Shown piece by piece: positions 34,631 through 43,393 of a stretch of 64,000 nt of DNA. This DNA comes from Piscinibacter sp. XHJ-5 (GTDB taxonomy: Bacteria > Pseudomonadota > Gammaproteobacteria > Burkholderiales > Burkholderiaceae_C): the NCBI RefSeq assembly GCF_029855045.1, contig NZ_CP123228.1, positions 62,001 to 126,000 on the forward strand. Reading direction: 5' to 3'. The position numbers and the translations under genes were made by a program. Position 1 is the first letter of the stretch. The number at the start of each line of letters is the position of its first letter. Below the pieces are notes generated by a model, which worked only from the letters and a program-made list of their open reading frames with translations, did no database searches and was not told the DNA's origin.

Positions 34631-35692
34631 ATGAACATCCGTGGACGGTCGATTCGGCGGGCCTTTCTCTCACGAAGCCTTGGGGTCCAGTTCGTCGTTC
34701 TTGCCGTTGCGTTCGGGATCGCGATCGGCGGCTTGGGCGCCATGGCAAGAAATGAGTTGGAGCGTGGCCACGCCCTGACTCGAGCGCGGACGATCGCTGT
34801 GATGGCAGAGGCCTTGGCGATTTGGTCCGGCCGGTACCGCAGTCTCTGGGTGCACAACGACCCGCTCGACCCTGTACCCGAACTGGGCGAATTTCTGGAT
34901 CACCGACAAGCGCGTCCATCGGTGTCCGACGTCAGGCAAGGCACAGGGGCAGCGGCATCCCGGGTGCTTTCATCGGTAGATGTCGCGGAGAACGGGGGGA
35001 GCTTTCATCGCAAGGTTCCCGCACTGATACAGCGAGAAGTCGCACAAGTGTTTGGCGCGCTGTCGTCTGGCGAACGCTTTCGCATGACCAGTGATCGCCT
35101 GCTCGATCCGCGGAATGCGCCCAACCGGTTCGAGCAGGCGGCCATCGAGCGGCTTCGGTCGGCTCGCAAGGGGGGTGCCGAATATCAAGAGACGGTGGGT
35201 GGGCAACTGCTGTATGCACGGTCACTGTCCCCGTACTCAATATGCCTGCACTGTCACGCCAAGTCGGACCTCGAGGCCTCTGCCGCGATGAGCAAGGACG
35301 CAGGATCGGGTGTCGGCGCGGCCGGGCAAGAGACGTTCGCCGGAATTGTCAGCGTATCGGTTCCCCTCGATGGCGCAGCTATGAATCTTCCGGCCCAGGG
35401 ACTTGCGACATGGCTGCTGGCGGTGCTTGTGCCCGCCGGCTGGGCGGCGCTGGCGCTGTGGCTTCACCGCGTGGTGGTTCGACGTGCCGAGGCGCTGGTG
35501 AGCCATGCACGTGGAGTCCTTGCGGAAAGCGAGATGGCGCCAAATGTGATTGCGGATGCTGCGCCGGAGGCACATCCCACACGCAACGAAATTGACAGGC
35601 TGGGGGCCGCGGTCAGGTTGCTATGCAGGGCAATCCACATGTCGATTCATGGACAACGGCGTGGCGCCCCTGATCGGCTGGACGGCTCTTGA
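34631..35692 (+). CDS. DUF3365 (Tll0287-like) haem membrane protein with HAMP-like end
   Basis: 353 residues. Membrane helix about 16-38, then a periplasmic DUF3365 domain with a c-type haem site CLHCH near residue 203, a second helix at about 257-280, and a short cytoplasmic tail. The tail pattern (RRAEALVSHARGVLAESE ... RNEIDRLGAAVRLL) resembles a HAMP linker. The protein stops there, without a kinase, cyclase or chemotaxis output domain. It is the last gene of the 31971-35692 operon. Confidence 0.75.
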   Translation: MNIRGRSIRRAFLSRSLGVQFVVLAVAFGIAIGGLGAMARNELERGHALTRARTIAVMAEALAIWSGRYRSLWVHNDPLDPVPELGEFLDHRQARPSVSDVRQGTGAAASRVLSSVDVAENGGSFHRKVPALIQREVAQVFGALSSGERFRMTSDRLLDPRNAPNRFEQAAIERLRSARKGGAEYQETVGGQLLYARSLSPYSICLHCHAKSDLEASAAMSKDAGSGVGAAGQETFAGIVSVSVPLDGAAMNLPAQGLATWLLAVLVPAGWAALALWLHRVVVRRAEALVSHARGVLAESEMAPNVIADAAPEAHPTRNEIDRLGAAVRLLCRAIHMSIHGQRRGAPDRLDGS

Positions 35693-35745
35693 AAGGAGGG
35701 GGCACGACGCGAACCAATTGCCGTGGACACATCAGTGACCCTAGC

Positions 35746-35770
35746 CCGAAGCACTGGAATAGTGCTTCGG
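35746..35770 (+). terminator. Stem-loop after the DUF3365 gene, probable transcription end
   Basis: CCGAAGCACT-GGAAT-AGTGCTTCGG, perfect 10-base stem with a 5-base loop, 53 bases after the operon's last stop. No T tract follows, so termination would be weak or need Rho. Confidence 0.5.
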
Positions 35771-36439
35771 CCCTGCGCGTAGCCGCAACGTCCCGCAGGG
35801 GCATTTCGGCGGTTTGCGTTTGATCTCCCAGCGCGCATGTCCCTGCAGCGCCCGGCGGGACAGGCGCGTTCCACCGCTGCGTGCGGCCTGCCATGCCCGC
35901 AGCGGGCGTCGCCCGGATCGCCATCGGCGGCGATTCGGGCGGGGGCAAGGGCACCGGGCCAATACGGCAGGAGGAATCCGGTGACCCTCTTTGCTCGTCC
36001 GTGCGCGGCAGCTTCAATAGCGGTCTCCGCCGTCAGGATGGTCGACCGGAAGAGGGTGACGTCCCTCGCGTGTCGGCTGAAGCCAAGACGATGCTGATCT
36101 TGATGCGCTGAGACTGACCTTCGGCATCCCAGAGAAAGAGCAATGAGACCCGGCGCCGTTGGCGAACGCATCACCTCTTTGTTGGAAACAGGATCGCCTC
36201 CTTGGTGTCCAGTGAACCCGCGGTGAGCAAGGCGCCATTGCCCACTGCGATGCACGCGACGCCGGAAGCGAGGAACACCCGCGATTCGCCTCGAACGCCT
36301 CGAGGCTCGGCCACATGACCTTCGGCGTGCCTCGACATCGGTGCGTTCCACCCTTTCGGCGCGGCACGGCTCGCGCCGGCTAGGCGACCGGGGTTGGACG
36401 GCGCGTGGGCTGCGGCCGAAGGGGAAGAATCACCGCGCG

Positions 36440-36616
36440 ATGCGGCCCCGCATTCGAGATCGCAACGGCGGCTTGTCCGGCGGCAAGTTCGACGTTCAGC
36501 TGGACATGGCCCGGGCCACTGTTCGGGCGGCCGTTTTCGCCGTGCTGCCGTCGGGCCCGCAGTCCATGCGCGATGGCGTCGTCGGATTGCGAATGGTGTT
36601 GCGGAAGTACTGGTAG
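36440..36616 (+). CDS. Possible small protein upstream of the exporter (doubtful)
   Basis: 58 codons from ATG 36440 with high third-position GC. A GGLSGG motif occurs near the start but the preceding residues are basic, not a proper double-glycine leader. The antisense strand reads equally well, and the ribosome site is poor. Recorded because it directly precedes the exporter operon. Confidence 0.2.
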   Translation: MRPRIRDRNGGLSGGKFDVQLDMARATVRAAVFAVLPSGPQSMRDGVVGLRMVLRKYW

Positions 36617-36640
36617 GCGGCGTCGCAGCCATCGCGCGTT

Positions 36641-36660
36641 GCCTGTAATGACTTCCAGTT
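36641..36660. promoter_or_regulatory. Lux-box-like operator of the CvaAB exporter
   Basis: GCCTGTAATGACTTCCAGTT, core CTG-N10-CAG, identical to the luxR-A box at 15 of 20 positions. It lies 84 bases before cvaA. A -10-like GATACT (36683-36688) begins about 32 bases from the box centre, the same geometry as at the peptide gene. Confidence 0.55.
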
Positions 36661-36744
36661 GCGCCCGGGCAGCCGGGCTGGCGATACTGACAACAGGGCC
36701 CGGCAGTCCGAGCCGGTCTTCCATCGCGTCCATCCGCCGCACCG

Positions 36745-38013
36745 ATGCCCAGCCTGTTCCGCCCCGAAGTCATCGAAGGCCGTCAACAAGCCTGGCTCGG
36801 CAGCATCCAGCTCGTCCGCCCCGTTCCGCTCGCGGTCCTGACGCTCCTGGTGGTCGCCATCGCCGTCCTGGTCGGGACGTTTCTCTTCGAGGGCCGCTAC
36901 ACGCGCAAGGCGCACATCACCGGCTACCTGGTGCCCGACCGCGGCGTGAAGCGGCTGGTGCCTCCGCAGTCCGGCATCGTCACTGACAGCCGCGTGGTCG
37001 AAGGCCAGCCGGTTCGCCAGGGCGACGTGCTGTTCGTGCTGTCGGTGGAGCGCGCCTCGCTGCACGGTGACACGCAGGCGGCGGTGCAGCAGAGCATGGC
37101 GGCCCGGCGAGATAGCCTGCAGGAGTCGTCCCGCCGCACCGCGCAGATCCGCCGGGAGCAGGGCGCTTCGTTGCAGCGCCAGGTCGATGCGATGCGTGCC
37201 GAGCTCACGCAGATGGAGGCCGAGGCGCAGGTGATGGGACAGCAACTCGCGCTGCGCCGGCAGGACGTGGAGCAGTACGAGGCGCTGATGAAGAGCGAGA
37301 GCTTCGTGTCGCCGGCGGCGCTGCGAACCAAGAAGGCCGACATGCTGGAGGTGGAAGGCCGCCTGCACGCGCTGCGCGTCAAGCAGGCCGCGCACCAGCG
37401 CGAGATCGCGGCGCTGGAGGCACGGCGGCGCGAGCAGCCGCTGATCGCCCAGGCCGCGCTGGCCGAGATCGACCGCGAGCTGGCCACGCTGTCCGAAGCC
37501 TCGGCCGAGAGCGAAGCCAAGCGCACGGTGGTGATCCGCGCGCCGGAAGACGGTGTGATCACCGCGGTGCTGGCCGACAAGGGGGCCGCCGTGTCGCCCG
37601 CCGCGGCGATCGCCAGCCTGGTGCCGGCCGGCGCGCAGCTGCGCGCCGAGCTGTTCGCGCCGTCGAGCGCGGTGGGCTTCGTGCGGCCGGAGCAGCAGGT
37701 GCAGCTACGCTACCAGGCCTTTCCGTACCAGAAGTTCGGCCACCACGCGGGCCAGGTGCTGCAGGTCTCGCGTACGCCGCTGCAGGCCACCGAGCTGGCC
37801 GGGCTACCGCTGCGCGAATCGGTGAAGGGCACGCCGCAGGCCGAGCCGCTGTACCGCATCACCGTCCAGCTGGACAAGCAGTCGGTGCCGGCCTATGGCC
37901 AGGCCCAGCCGCTGGCCGCCGGCATGCAGCTCGAGGCCGATGTGCTCTTGGACCGGCGACGCCTCATCGAATGGATCTTCGAGCCGCTGCTGAGCGTGAC
38001 CGGTCGCGTGTAG
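36745..38013 (+). CDS. HlyD-family adaptor of a double-glycine peptide exporter (CvaA-like)
   Basis: 422 residues. A cytoplasmic N-terminus, one membrane helix (about 28-47) and a lipoyl half (GYLVPDRGVKRLVPPQSGIVTDSRVVEGQPVRQGD) are followed by a long alpha-hairpin (about 105-255) and the second lipoyl half (IRAPEDGVITAVLADKGAAV). A beta-barrel domain completes it. This is the CvaA/MchE layout. It would join the ABC exporter encoded 40 bases downstream to an outer membrane TolC-type channel. No TolC gene is in the operon; the lipoprotein at 8530-9972 belongs to the RND pump. Confidence 0.87.
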   Translation: MPSLFRPEVIEGRQQAWLGSIQLVRPVPLAVLTLLVVAIAVLVGTFLFEGRYTRKAHITGYLVPDRGVKRLVPPQSGIVTDSRVVEGQPVRQGDVLFVLSVERASLHGDTQAAVQQSMAARRDSLQESSRRTAQIRREQGASLQRQVDAMRAELTQMEAEAQVMGQQLALRRQDVEQYEALMKSESFVSPAALRTKKADMLEVEGRLHALRVKQAAHQREIAALEARRREQPLIAQAALAEIDRELATLSEASAESEAKRTVVIRAPEDGVITAVLADKGAAVSPAAAIASLVPAGAQLRAELFAPSSAVGFVRPEQQVQLRYQAFPYQKFGHHAGQVLQVSRTPLQATELAGLPLRESVKGTPQAEPLYRITVQLDKQSVPAYGQAQPLAAGMQLEADVLLDRRRLIEWIFEPLLSVTGRV

Positions 38014-38053
38014 GCTTGCGGGTCCTTGTGCGCGAACCCGGGGTGCTCGCGGA

Positions 38054-40195
38054 ATGGCCGGACTCTTCTCATCGCTGAAACTGGGCTTCGGGCGGCACCG
38101 CGTGCCGCTGCTGCTGCAGACCGAGGCCGCCGAGTGCGGCCTCGCGTGTCTGGCGATGGTGGCGGCCCAGCACGGGTTCGACACTGACCTCCCCACCTTG
38201 CGCCAGCGCTTCCAGCTCTCGCTGAAGGGCGCGACGATGATGGACCTGACGCGCATCGCCGGCGAGATGCAGCTCAACCCGCGTGCACTGCGCGCCGAGA
38301 TGGAGCACCTGCCGCAGCTTCAGCTGCCCTGCGTGCTGCACTGGGACCTTAACCATTTCGTCGTGCTGGCCGACGTGCGCCACGGCAAGGCCATCGTGCA
38401 CGACCCTGCCCGGGGCGTTCGCACGCTGACGATGGACGAGCTGTCCAAGCACTTCACCGGCGTCGTGCTCGAGCTCACGCCGGCGGCCGACTTCCAGCCG
38501 CGCGTGGAGCGGCAGTCGGTCACCTTGCGGCAGCTGCTGGGGCGGGTGACCGGGCTCAAGCGCTCGCTCGGGCAGATCTTCGCGCTGGCCGTCGCGCTCG
38601 AAGTCTTCATGCTGCTGTCGCCGTTCTTCATGCAGTGGGTGGTCGACGGCGTGCTGGTGTCGGCCGACCGCGACCTGCTGGTCACGTTGGGCATCGGCTT
38701 CGGGCTCCTGGTGTTCATCCAGGTGGCCACCGGCGCCATCCGATCCTGGGCGGTGCTGTACCTGTCCGCCACGCTGAACCTGCAGTGGCTGTCGAATGTG
38801 TTCGCGCACCTCATGCGGCTGCCGGTGTCGTGGTTCGAGAAGCGCCATACCGGCGACGTGATGTCGCGCTTCGGCGCGGTGCAGCAGATCCAGCAGACGC
38901 TCACCACCTCGTTCATCGAGGCCGTGCTCGACGGGCTGCTGGTGGTGCTGACGTTCGCGATGATGTGGGTCTACAGCGGCACGCTGACGGCGATCGCGCT
39001 GGGCTGCGTGGGCGCGTATGCGCTGCTGCGCTGGGCCTTCTTCCGACCGCTGCGCGAGGCGACCGAGGAGGCGATCATCCACGACGCGAAGAAGGCGAGC
39101 CATTTCCTCGAATCGCTGCGCGGCGTGCAATCGATCAAGCTGTTCAATCGGCAGGCCGATCGCCAGGCGCGCTTCATGAACCTCGTGGTCGACGCGATGA
39201 ACGCCAATATCGCCACGCGCAAGCTCGACCTGATGTTCGGCGTGCTGCACAAGCTGGTGTTCGGACTGGAGCGCGTCGCGGTGATCTGGGTCGGCGCGCT
39301 GCTGGTGCTGGACCGCAGCTTCTCGGTGGGCATGCTGTTCGCGTTCTTCGCCTACAAGGAGCAGTTCGCGCTGCGCGTGTCGGGGCTGATCGACAAGGCG
39401 GTCGAGCTGAAGATGCTCAAGCTGCAGGGCGAGCGTCTGGCCGACATCGTGCTGTCGACGCCGGAGACCGAGGTGCTGGTGGCGCCGCGGTCCGATCAGT
39501 CGGCGCGGCTGGAGCTGCGCAACGTGGGCTTCCGCTATTCGGACACGGAGCCGGCGGTGCTCAACGGCGTCAATCTGGTCATCGAGCCGGGCGAGTCGGT
39601 GGCCATCTCGGGGCCGTCGGGCTGCGGCAAGACGACGCTGCTCAAGCTGATGCTGGGCATCCACGAGCCGCAGGTAGGCGAGGTGCGCGTCGGCGGCACG
39701 CCGCTGGCGCACCTGGGGCTGAAGACCTGGCGCGACATGATCGGCACGGTGATGCAGGACGACCAGCTGTTCGCCGGGTCCATCATCGACAACATCTGCT
39801 TCTTCGACGCCCAGCCGGATCTGGCGTGGGTGGAGGAGTGCGCCAAGGTGGCGTCGGTGCACGAGGAGATCCAGGCGATGCCGATGGGCTATCACACGCT
39901 CATCGGCGACATGGGCACGAGCATCTCGGGCGGGCAGAAGCAGCGGCTGCTGCTGGCGCGGGCGCTGTACAAGCGGCCGAAGATCCTGCTGCTCGACGAG
40001 GCCACCAGTGCGCTCGACGTGGATCGCGAGCGGCTGGTGAATCAGGCGGTGCGGCAGCTGGAGCTGACACGCGTGATCGTGGCGCATCGGCCGGAGACGA
40101 TCGCGTCGGCCAATCGGGTCATCGTGCTGCACGAGGGCAAGGTGGCCCAGGATCTGCGCACCGTCGGGCAGGTTCCGCCGCAGGCCAAGGGTTGA
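38054..40195 (+). CDS. C39-peptidase ABC exporter (CvaB/ComA-like)
   Basis: 713 residues. The N-terminal C39 domain has catalytic Cys28 (AECGLACL), His101 (LNHFVVL) and Asp117 (VHDPARG), so it should be able to cut double-glycine leaders. Six membrane helices (about 165-435) follow, then an ATPase with Walker A GPSGCGKTT, signature SISGGQKQR and Walker B ILLLDEATSALD. It processes and exports peptides such as microcins and peptide signals. The only leader-bearing gene seen in the window is at 26590-26733. The next gene is convergent. Confidence 0.92.
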   Translation: MAGLFSSLKLGFGRHRVPLLLQTEAAECGLACLAMVAAQHGFDTDLPTLRQRFQLSLKGATMMDLTRIAGEMQLNPRALRAEMEHLPQLQLPCVLHWDLNHFVVLADVRHGKAIVHDPARGVRTLTMDELSKHFTGVVLELTPAADFQPRVERQSVTLRQLLGRVTGLKRSLGQIFALAVALEVFMLLSPFFMQWVVDGVLVSADRDLLVTLGIGFGLLVFIQVATGAIRSWAVLYLSATLNLQWLSNVFAHLMRLPVSWFEKRHTGDVMSRFGAVQQIQQTLTTSFIEAVLDGLLVVLTFAMMWVYSGTLTAIALGCVGAYALLRWAFFRPLREATEEAIIHDAKKASHFLESLRGVQSIKLFNRQADRQARFMNLVVDAMNANIATRKLDLMFGVLHKLVFGLERVAVIWVGALLVLDRSFSVGMLFAFFAYKEQFALRVSGLIDKAVELKMLKLQGERLADIVLSTPETEVLVAPRSDQSARLELRNVGFRYSDTEPAVLNGVNLVIEPGESVAISGPSGCGKTTLLKLMLGIHEPQVGEVRVGGTPLAHLGLKTWRDMIGTVMQDDQLFAGSIIDNICFFDAQPDLAWVEECAKVASVHEEIQAMPMGYHTLIGDMGTSISGGQKQRLLLARALYKRPKILLLDEATSALDVDRERLVNQAVRQLELTRVIVAHRPETIASANRVIVLHEGKVAQDLRTVGQVPPQAKG

Positions 40196-40198
40196 CCC

Positions 40199-40450
40199 TC
40201 AGGAGGTCTGCCGCTCCAGCACCCCCAGCCACCGCAGCGCCTGCTCACGGCTTTCTCCGCACATGTCGAGCGACGGCTTCAGCGAGGCGCAGACGCTCGG
40301 CCGATCCGGGTGCCCGAAAATGAGGCAGCGGTTGTCCGCCGAGAGCTGCACGCAGCGCACCCCAGCCGGCTTGCCCTGCGGCATGCCTGGAATCGGCGAC
40401 GAAATGGACGGCGCAATGCAGCAGGCACCGCAGCCGGGTCGGCAGTTCAT
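40199..40450 (-). CDS. YkgJ-family cysteine cluster protein
   Basis: 83 residues from ATG 40450. The CxxxCxxCC start (Cys3, 7, 10, 11) plus Cys33, 42, 54 and 63 form the metal-binding pattern of the YkgJ/CxxCxxCC family, thought to bind zinc or iron. Convergent with the exporter gene, four bases apart. The length is typical for the short members of the family. Confidence 0.82.
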   Translation of the reverse strand: MNCRPGCGACCIAPSISSPIPGMPQGKPAGVRCVQLSADNRCLIFGHPDRPSVCASLKPSLDMCGESREQALRWLGVLERQTS

Positions 40451-40514
40451 GTGACGAGCATATCGGCGCCTGGCGCAATAGGGACCCGTGAGAGGGCGTT
40501 CGCACACCGTGCGG

Positions 40515-40543
40515 GTGACTTCCGCCCGGGGCGTCTCTACAAT
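40515..40543 (+). promoter_or_regulatory. Sigma-70 promoter of mnmG
   Basis: GTGACT (40515-40520) and TACAAT (40538-40543) are separated by 17 bases. Transcription would begin about 20 bases before the mnmG ATG at 40573. Confidence 0.5.
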
Positions 40544-40572
40544 CCCGGTCTGCTCAAAATTTAGGCAATCCG

Positions 40573-42534
40573 ATGTTGTTTCCCAAGCAATTCGACGTGA
40601 TCGTGGTCGGCGGCGGCCATGCCGGCACCGAGGCCGCTCTCGCTTCGGCGCGAATGGGCTGCACGACCTTGCTGCTCACGCACAACATCGAGACGCTGGG
40701 CCAGATGAGCTGCAACCCATCGATTGGCGGCATCGGCAAAGGGCACCTGGTCAAGGAGATCGACGCCCTGGGTGGTGCAATGGCCGCGGCGACCGACGAA
40801 GCCGGCATCCAATTCCGCATCCTCAACAGCTCCAAGGGTCCGGCGGTGCGCGCGACGCGAGCGCAGGCAGACCGGGTTCTCTATCGGGCGGCCATACGGC
40901 GTCGACTGGAGAACCAGCCGAATCTGTGGTTGTTCCAAGGCGCCTGCGACGACCTGATTGTCGAGAATGACCGTGTGACGGGTGCTGTCACGCAAGTTGG
41001 TATTCGCTTTCAGGCCCATGCCGTGGTCCTGACCGCAGGCACTTTCCTTGACGGCAAGGTGCATGTGGGCCTGCAAAGCCATTCGGCGGGGCGCGCTGGC
41101 GATCCTCCAGCGATCAGCCTGTCGGCGCGGCTCAAGGAACTCAAGCTGCCTCAGGGGCGGCTGAAGACCGGCACGCCGCCGCGCATCGATGGACGCACCA
41201 TCGACTTCAGCGTGCTCGCCGAGCAGCCGGGCGATACCGATCCGGTGCCGGTCTTCAGCTTCCTCGGCGACGCTTCGCAGCATCCGAGGCAGGTGCCATG
41301 CTGGATCACACACACCAATGCGCGCACGCACGAGATCATCCGGTCGGGCTTCGACCGCAGCCCGATGTTCACCGGCGTCATCGAAGGTGTCGGCCCTCGC
41401 TACTGCCCGAGCATCGAAGACAAGGTCAATCGGTTTGCCGACAAGGAGTCGCACCAGATCTTTCTGGAGCCGGAGGGGCTGACCACACACGAGGTCTATC
41501 CCAACGGCATCTCGACCTCTCTGCCGTTCGACATCCAGATCGCTGCGGTGCATTCGATGCGCGGATTGGAGAACGCCCACATCCTTCGCCCGGGCTATGC
41601 AATCGAGTACGACTACTTCGATCCGCGTGCGCTGAAGGCGAGCTTCGAGACCAAGGCGATTCGGGGGTTGTTCTTCGCGGGACAGATCAACGGGACCACG
41701 GGCTACGAAGAGGCGGCGGCTCAGGGCTTGTTCGCCGGCCTCAATGCGGCGCGGCAGGTGCTCGGCAAGACTGCGTGGACGCCGCGGCGCGATCAGGCTT
41801 ACCTGGGCGTGCTCGTCGACGATCTCATCACCAAGGGCGTGACCGAGCCCTACCGCATGTTCACGAGCCGGGCCGAGTACCGGCTACAGCTGCGGGAGGA
41901 CAACGCCGACCTTCGGCTGACCGAAGTCGGTCGCCAGTTGGGGTTGGTGGACGATCATCGCTGGGGTGCATTCAATCGAAAGCGGGACGCCATTGCGCGG
42001 GAGACCGAGCGGCTGAAGACGAGTTGGGTGCGCCCGGACATCCTGCCCGGCGCGGTGTCAGAGCGGCTTCTCGGCAAGGCGATCGATCATGAGTACCGCT
42101 TGTCCGATTTGTTGCGACGGCCGGGTGTGGACTTTGCGACGGTGTCCCAAGTCGCAGCCGAGGCGGGTATCGAGGGTTTTGTTCCACGTGAAACATTGCG
42201 GGCCGAACTGGGTGCGGTGCTGGCCGACGCCGTCATCGAACAAGTGGAGATAAGCGTCAAGTACGCTGGCTACATTGACAAGCAGAACGATGAAGTGGCG
42301 CGGGCCGCACATTTCGAGAATCTGCGTCTGCCGGAGAACCTGGATTACAGCCAAGTTGCGGCGCTGAGTTTTGAGGTGCGCCAGAAGCTGAGCAAGCATC
42401 GGCCCGAAACGCTGGGCCAGGCCTCACGCATTTCCGGCGTGACCCCGGCGGCAATCTCCTTGCTCCTGATTCACCTGAAGAAAGGTCGGTTCAAGGGCTT
42501 TGCGGCCAACGACCGGGTGTCGGATGCGGCGTGA
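40573..42534 (+). CDS. mnmG: tRNA uridine-5-carboxymethylaminomethyl modification enzyme MnmG (GidA)
   Basis: 653 residues, full length. The FAD-binding start [12 protein letters not shown] and the GidA signatures ([52 protein letters not shown]) are all present. The C-terminal helical domain recognises tRNA. With MnmE it installs the cmnm5U34 modification at the wobble position. It heads the mnmG-rsmG-parA segment. Codons 537-541 contain a parS-type 16-mer. Confidence 0.97.
   Translation: MLFPKQFDVIVVGGGHAGTEAALASARMGCTTLLLTHNIETLGQMSCNPSIGGIGKGHLVKEIDALGGAMAAATDEAGIQFRILNSSKGPAVRATRAQADRVLYRAAIRRRLENQPNLWLFQGACDDLIVENDRVTGAVTQVGIRFQAHAVVLTAGTFLDGKVHVGLQSHSAGRAGDPPAISLSARLKELKLPQGRLKTGTPPRIDGRTIDFSVLAEQPGDTDPVPVFSFLGDASQHPRQVPCWITHTNARTHEIIRSGFDRSPMFTGVIEGVGPRYCPSIEDKVNRFADKESHQIFLEPEGLTTHEVYPNGISTSLPFDIQIAAVHSMRGLENAHILRPGYAIEYDYFDPRALKASFETKAIRGLFFAGQINGTTGYEEAAAQGLFAGLNAARQVLGKTAWTPRRDQAYLGVLVDDLITKGVTEPYRMFTSRAEYRLQLREDNADLRLTEVGRQLGLVDDHRWGAFNRKRDAIARETERLKTSWVRPDILPGAVSERLLGKAIDHEYRLSDLLRRPGVDFATVSQVAAEAGIEGFVPRETLRAELGAVLADAVIEQVEISVKYAGYIDKQNDEVARAAHFENLRLPENLDYSQVAALSFEVRQKLSKHRPETLGQASRISGVTPAAISLLLIHLKKGRFKGFAANDRVSDAA
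42180..42195. other. parS-type partition site inside mnmG
   Basis: TGTTCCACGTGAAACA fits the bacterial parS consensus TGTTNCACGTGAAACA exactly. It lies 1.2 kb from parA and 4.4 kb from parB, as expected for an origin-proximal ParB nucleation site. Confidence 0.85.
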
Positions 42535-42605
42535 GCGTTTGGCGGTGAAGGTGGCGGTGAAGGGCTCGGGCAACCGGGCCCTTCGACTCTGCGGGGAGGC
42601 GCGAG

Positions 42606-43253
42606 ATGAGTGATCCTGGATTGGATCGCCTGCAGTCGGCCGCAGGACAACTGCGACTGAAGCTGCCCACCGCTACAGCGGAGAAGCTGCTGGCCTTTCT
42701 GGGCCTGCTGCAGCGCTGGAATGCCACCTACAACTTGACCGCGGTGCGTGATCCGGAAGAGATGCTGACGCAGCATCTCTTCGACTGCCTCGCGGTGATC
42801 GGGCCGCTGCGGCGCGAGCGAGGCACCGGTCCCAAGCGGGTGCTGGATGTCGGCAGCGGCGCAGGATTCCCTGGCGTGATCATCGCGACGGCGTGCCCGC
42901 AGATGTCGGTGGTCTGCGTGGACACTGTGGGAAAGAAGGCTGCCTTTGTGCGCCAAGTCGCGATGGAACTGGGGCTGGCCAATCTGCAGGGTGAGCATGC
43001 CCGCGTGGAGAAGCTGCGGGCTGCACCGTTCGATGTGATTACCTCACGGGCCTTCGCGTCGCTATCCGACTTTGTCGGGCTGACCCGTCAGCATCTGGCG
43101 GCAGGGGGCGTCTGGATGGCCATGAAGGGGAAGCGCCCAGAGGCTGAAATCGCCGGTCTGCCCGCGGACGTCGACGTGTTTCACGTGGAACAACTCGACG
43201 TTCCGCAGTTGGTGGCCGATCGCTGCCTCGTCTGGATGCGCTTGGCGAACTGA
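42606..43253 (+). CDS. rsmG: 16S rRNA 7-methylguanosine-527 methyltransferase RsmG (GidB)
   Basis: 215 residues. SAM-binding motif I VLDVGSGAGFPGVIIA and the following VVCVDTVGKKAAFVRQVA and ITSRAFASLSDFV segments are typical of RsmG. It methylates N7 of G527 in 16S rRNA. It starts 71 bases after mnmG on the same strand. A second parS-type 16-mer lies near its 3' end, coding for the FHVEQL stretch. Confidence 0.95.
   Translation: MSDPGLDRLQSAAGQLRLKLPTATAEKLLAFLGLLQRWNATYNLTAVRDPEEMLTQHLFDCLAVIGPLRRERGTGPKRVLDVGSGAGFPGVIIATACPQMSVVCVDTVGKKAAFVRQVAMELGLANLQGEHARVEKLRAAPFDVITSRAFASLSDFVGLTRQHLAAGGVWMAMKGKRPEAEIAGLPADVDVFHVEQLDVPQLVADRCLVWMRLAN
43177..43192. other. parS-type partition site inside rsmG
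   Basis: TGTTTCACGTGGAACA is the exact reverse complement of the site in mnmG and also fits the parS consensus. It is 202 bases before the parA start. Confidence 0.85.
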
Positions 43254-43393
43254 TCTGGTTGTTGGGAGCCGACAGGCTCGAGATCGCGCTTTGCCGCTCC
43301 GCTATCAGGCTCGACAATCCACCCGCCGTGGACCGTACCTCGCCTTCCGATCCGCTGATCTCCGGCACTCCCGCCCACCCACCGACAGATTTC

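Larger units (their letters stand above)
35693..36744. other. 1-kb stretch without a convincing gene
   Basis: Frames are broken on both strands and show no known domain. Features seen: a 10-base-pair stem-loop at 35746-35770, a short possible frame at 36440-36616, and the lux-box-like element at 36641-36660 before the exporter. The stretch may be decayed sequence bordering the accessory region. Confidence 0.5.

Noticed and set aside
36440..36616. Bacteriocin precursor directly upstream of the exporter
   Set aside because: The GGLSGG motif is preceded by a basic segment without the hydrophobic spacing of a leader, the ribosome site is weak and the antisense strand codes equally well. Kept only as a doubtful ORF.
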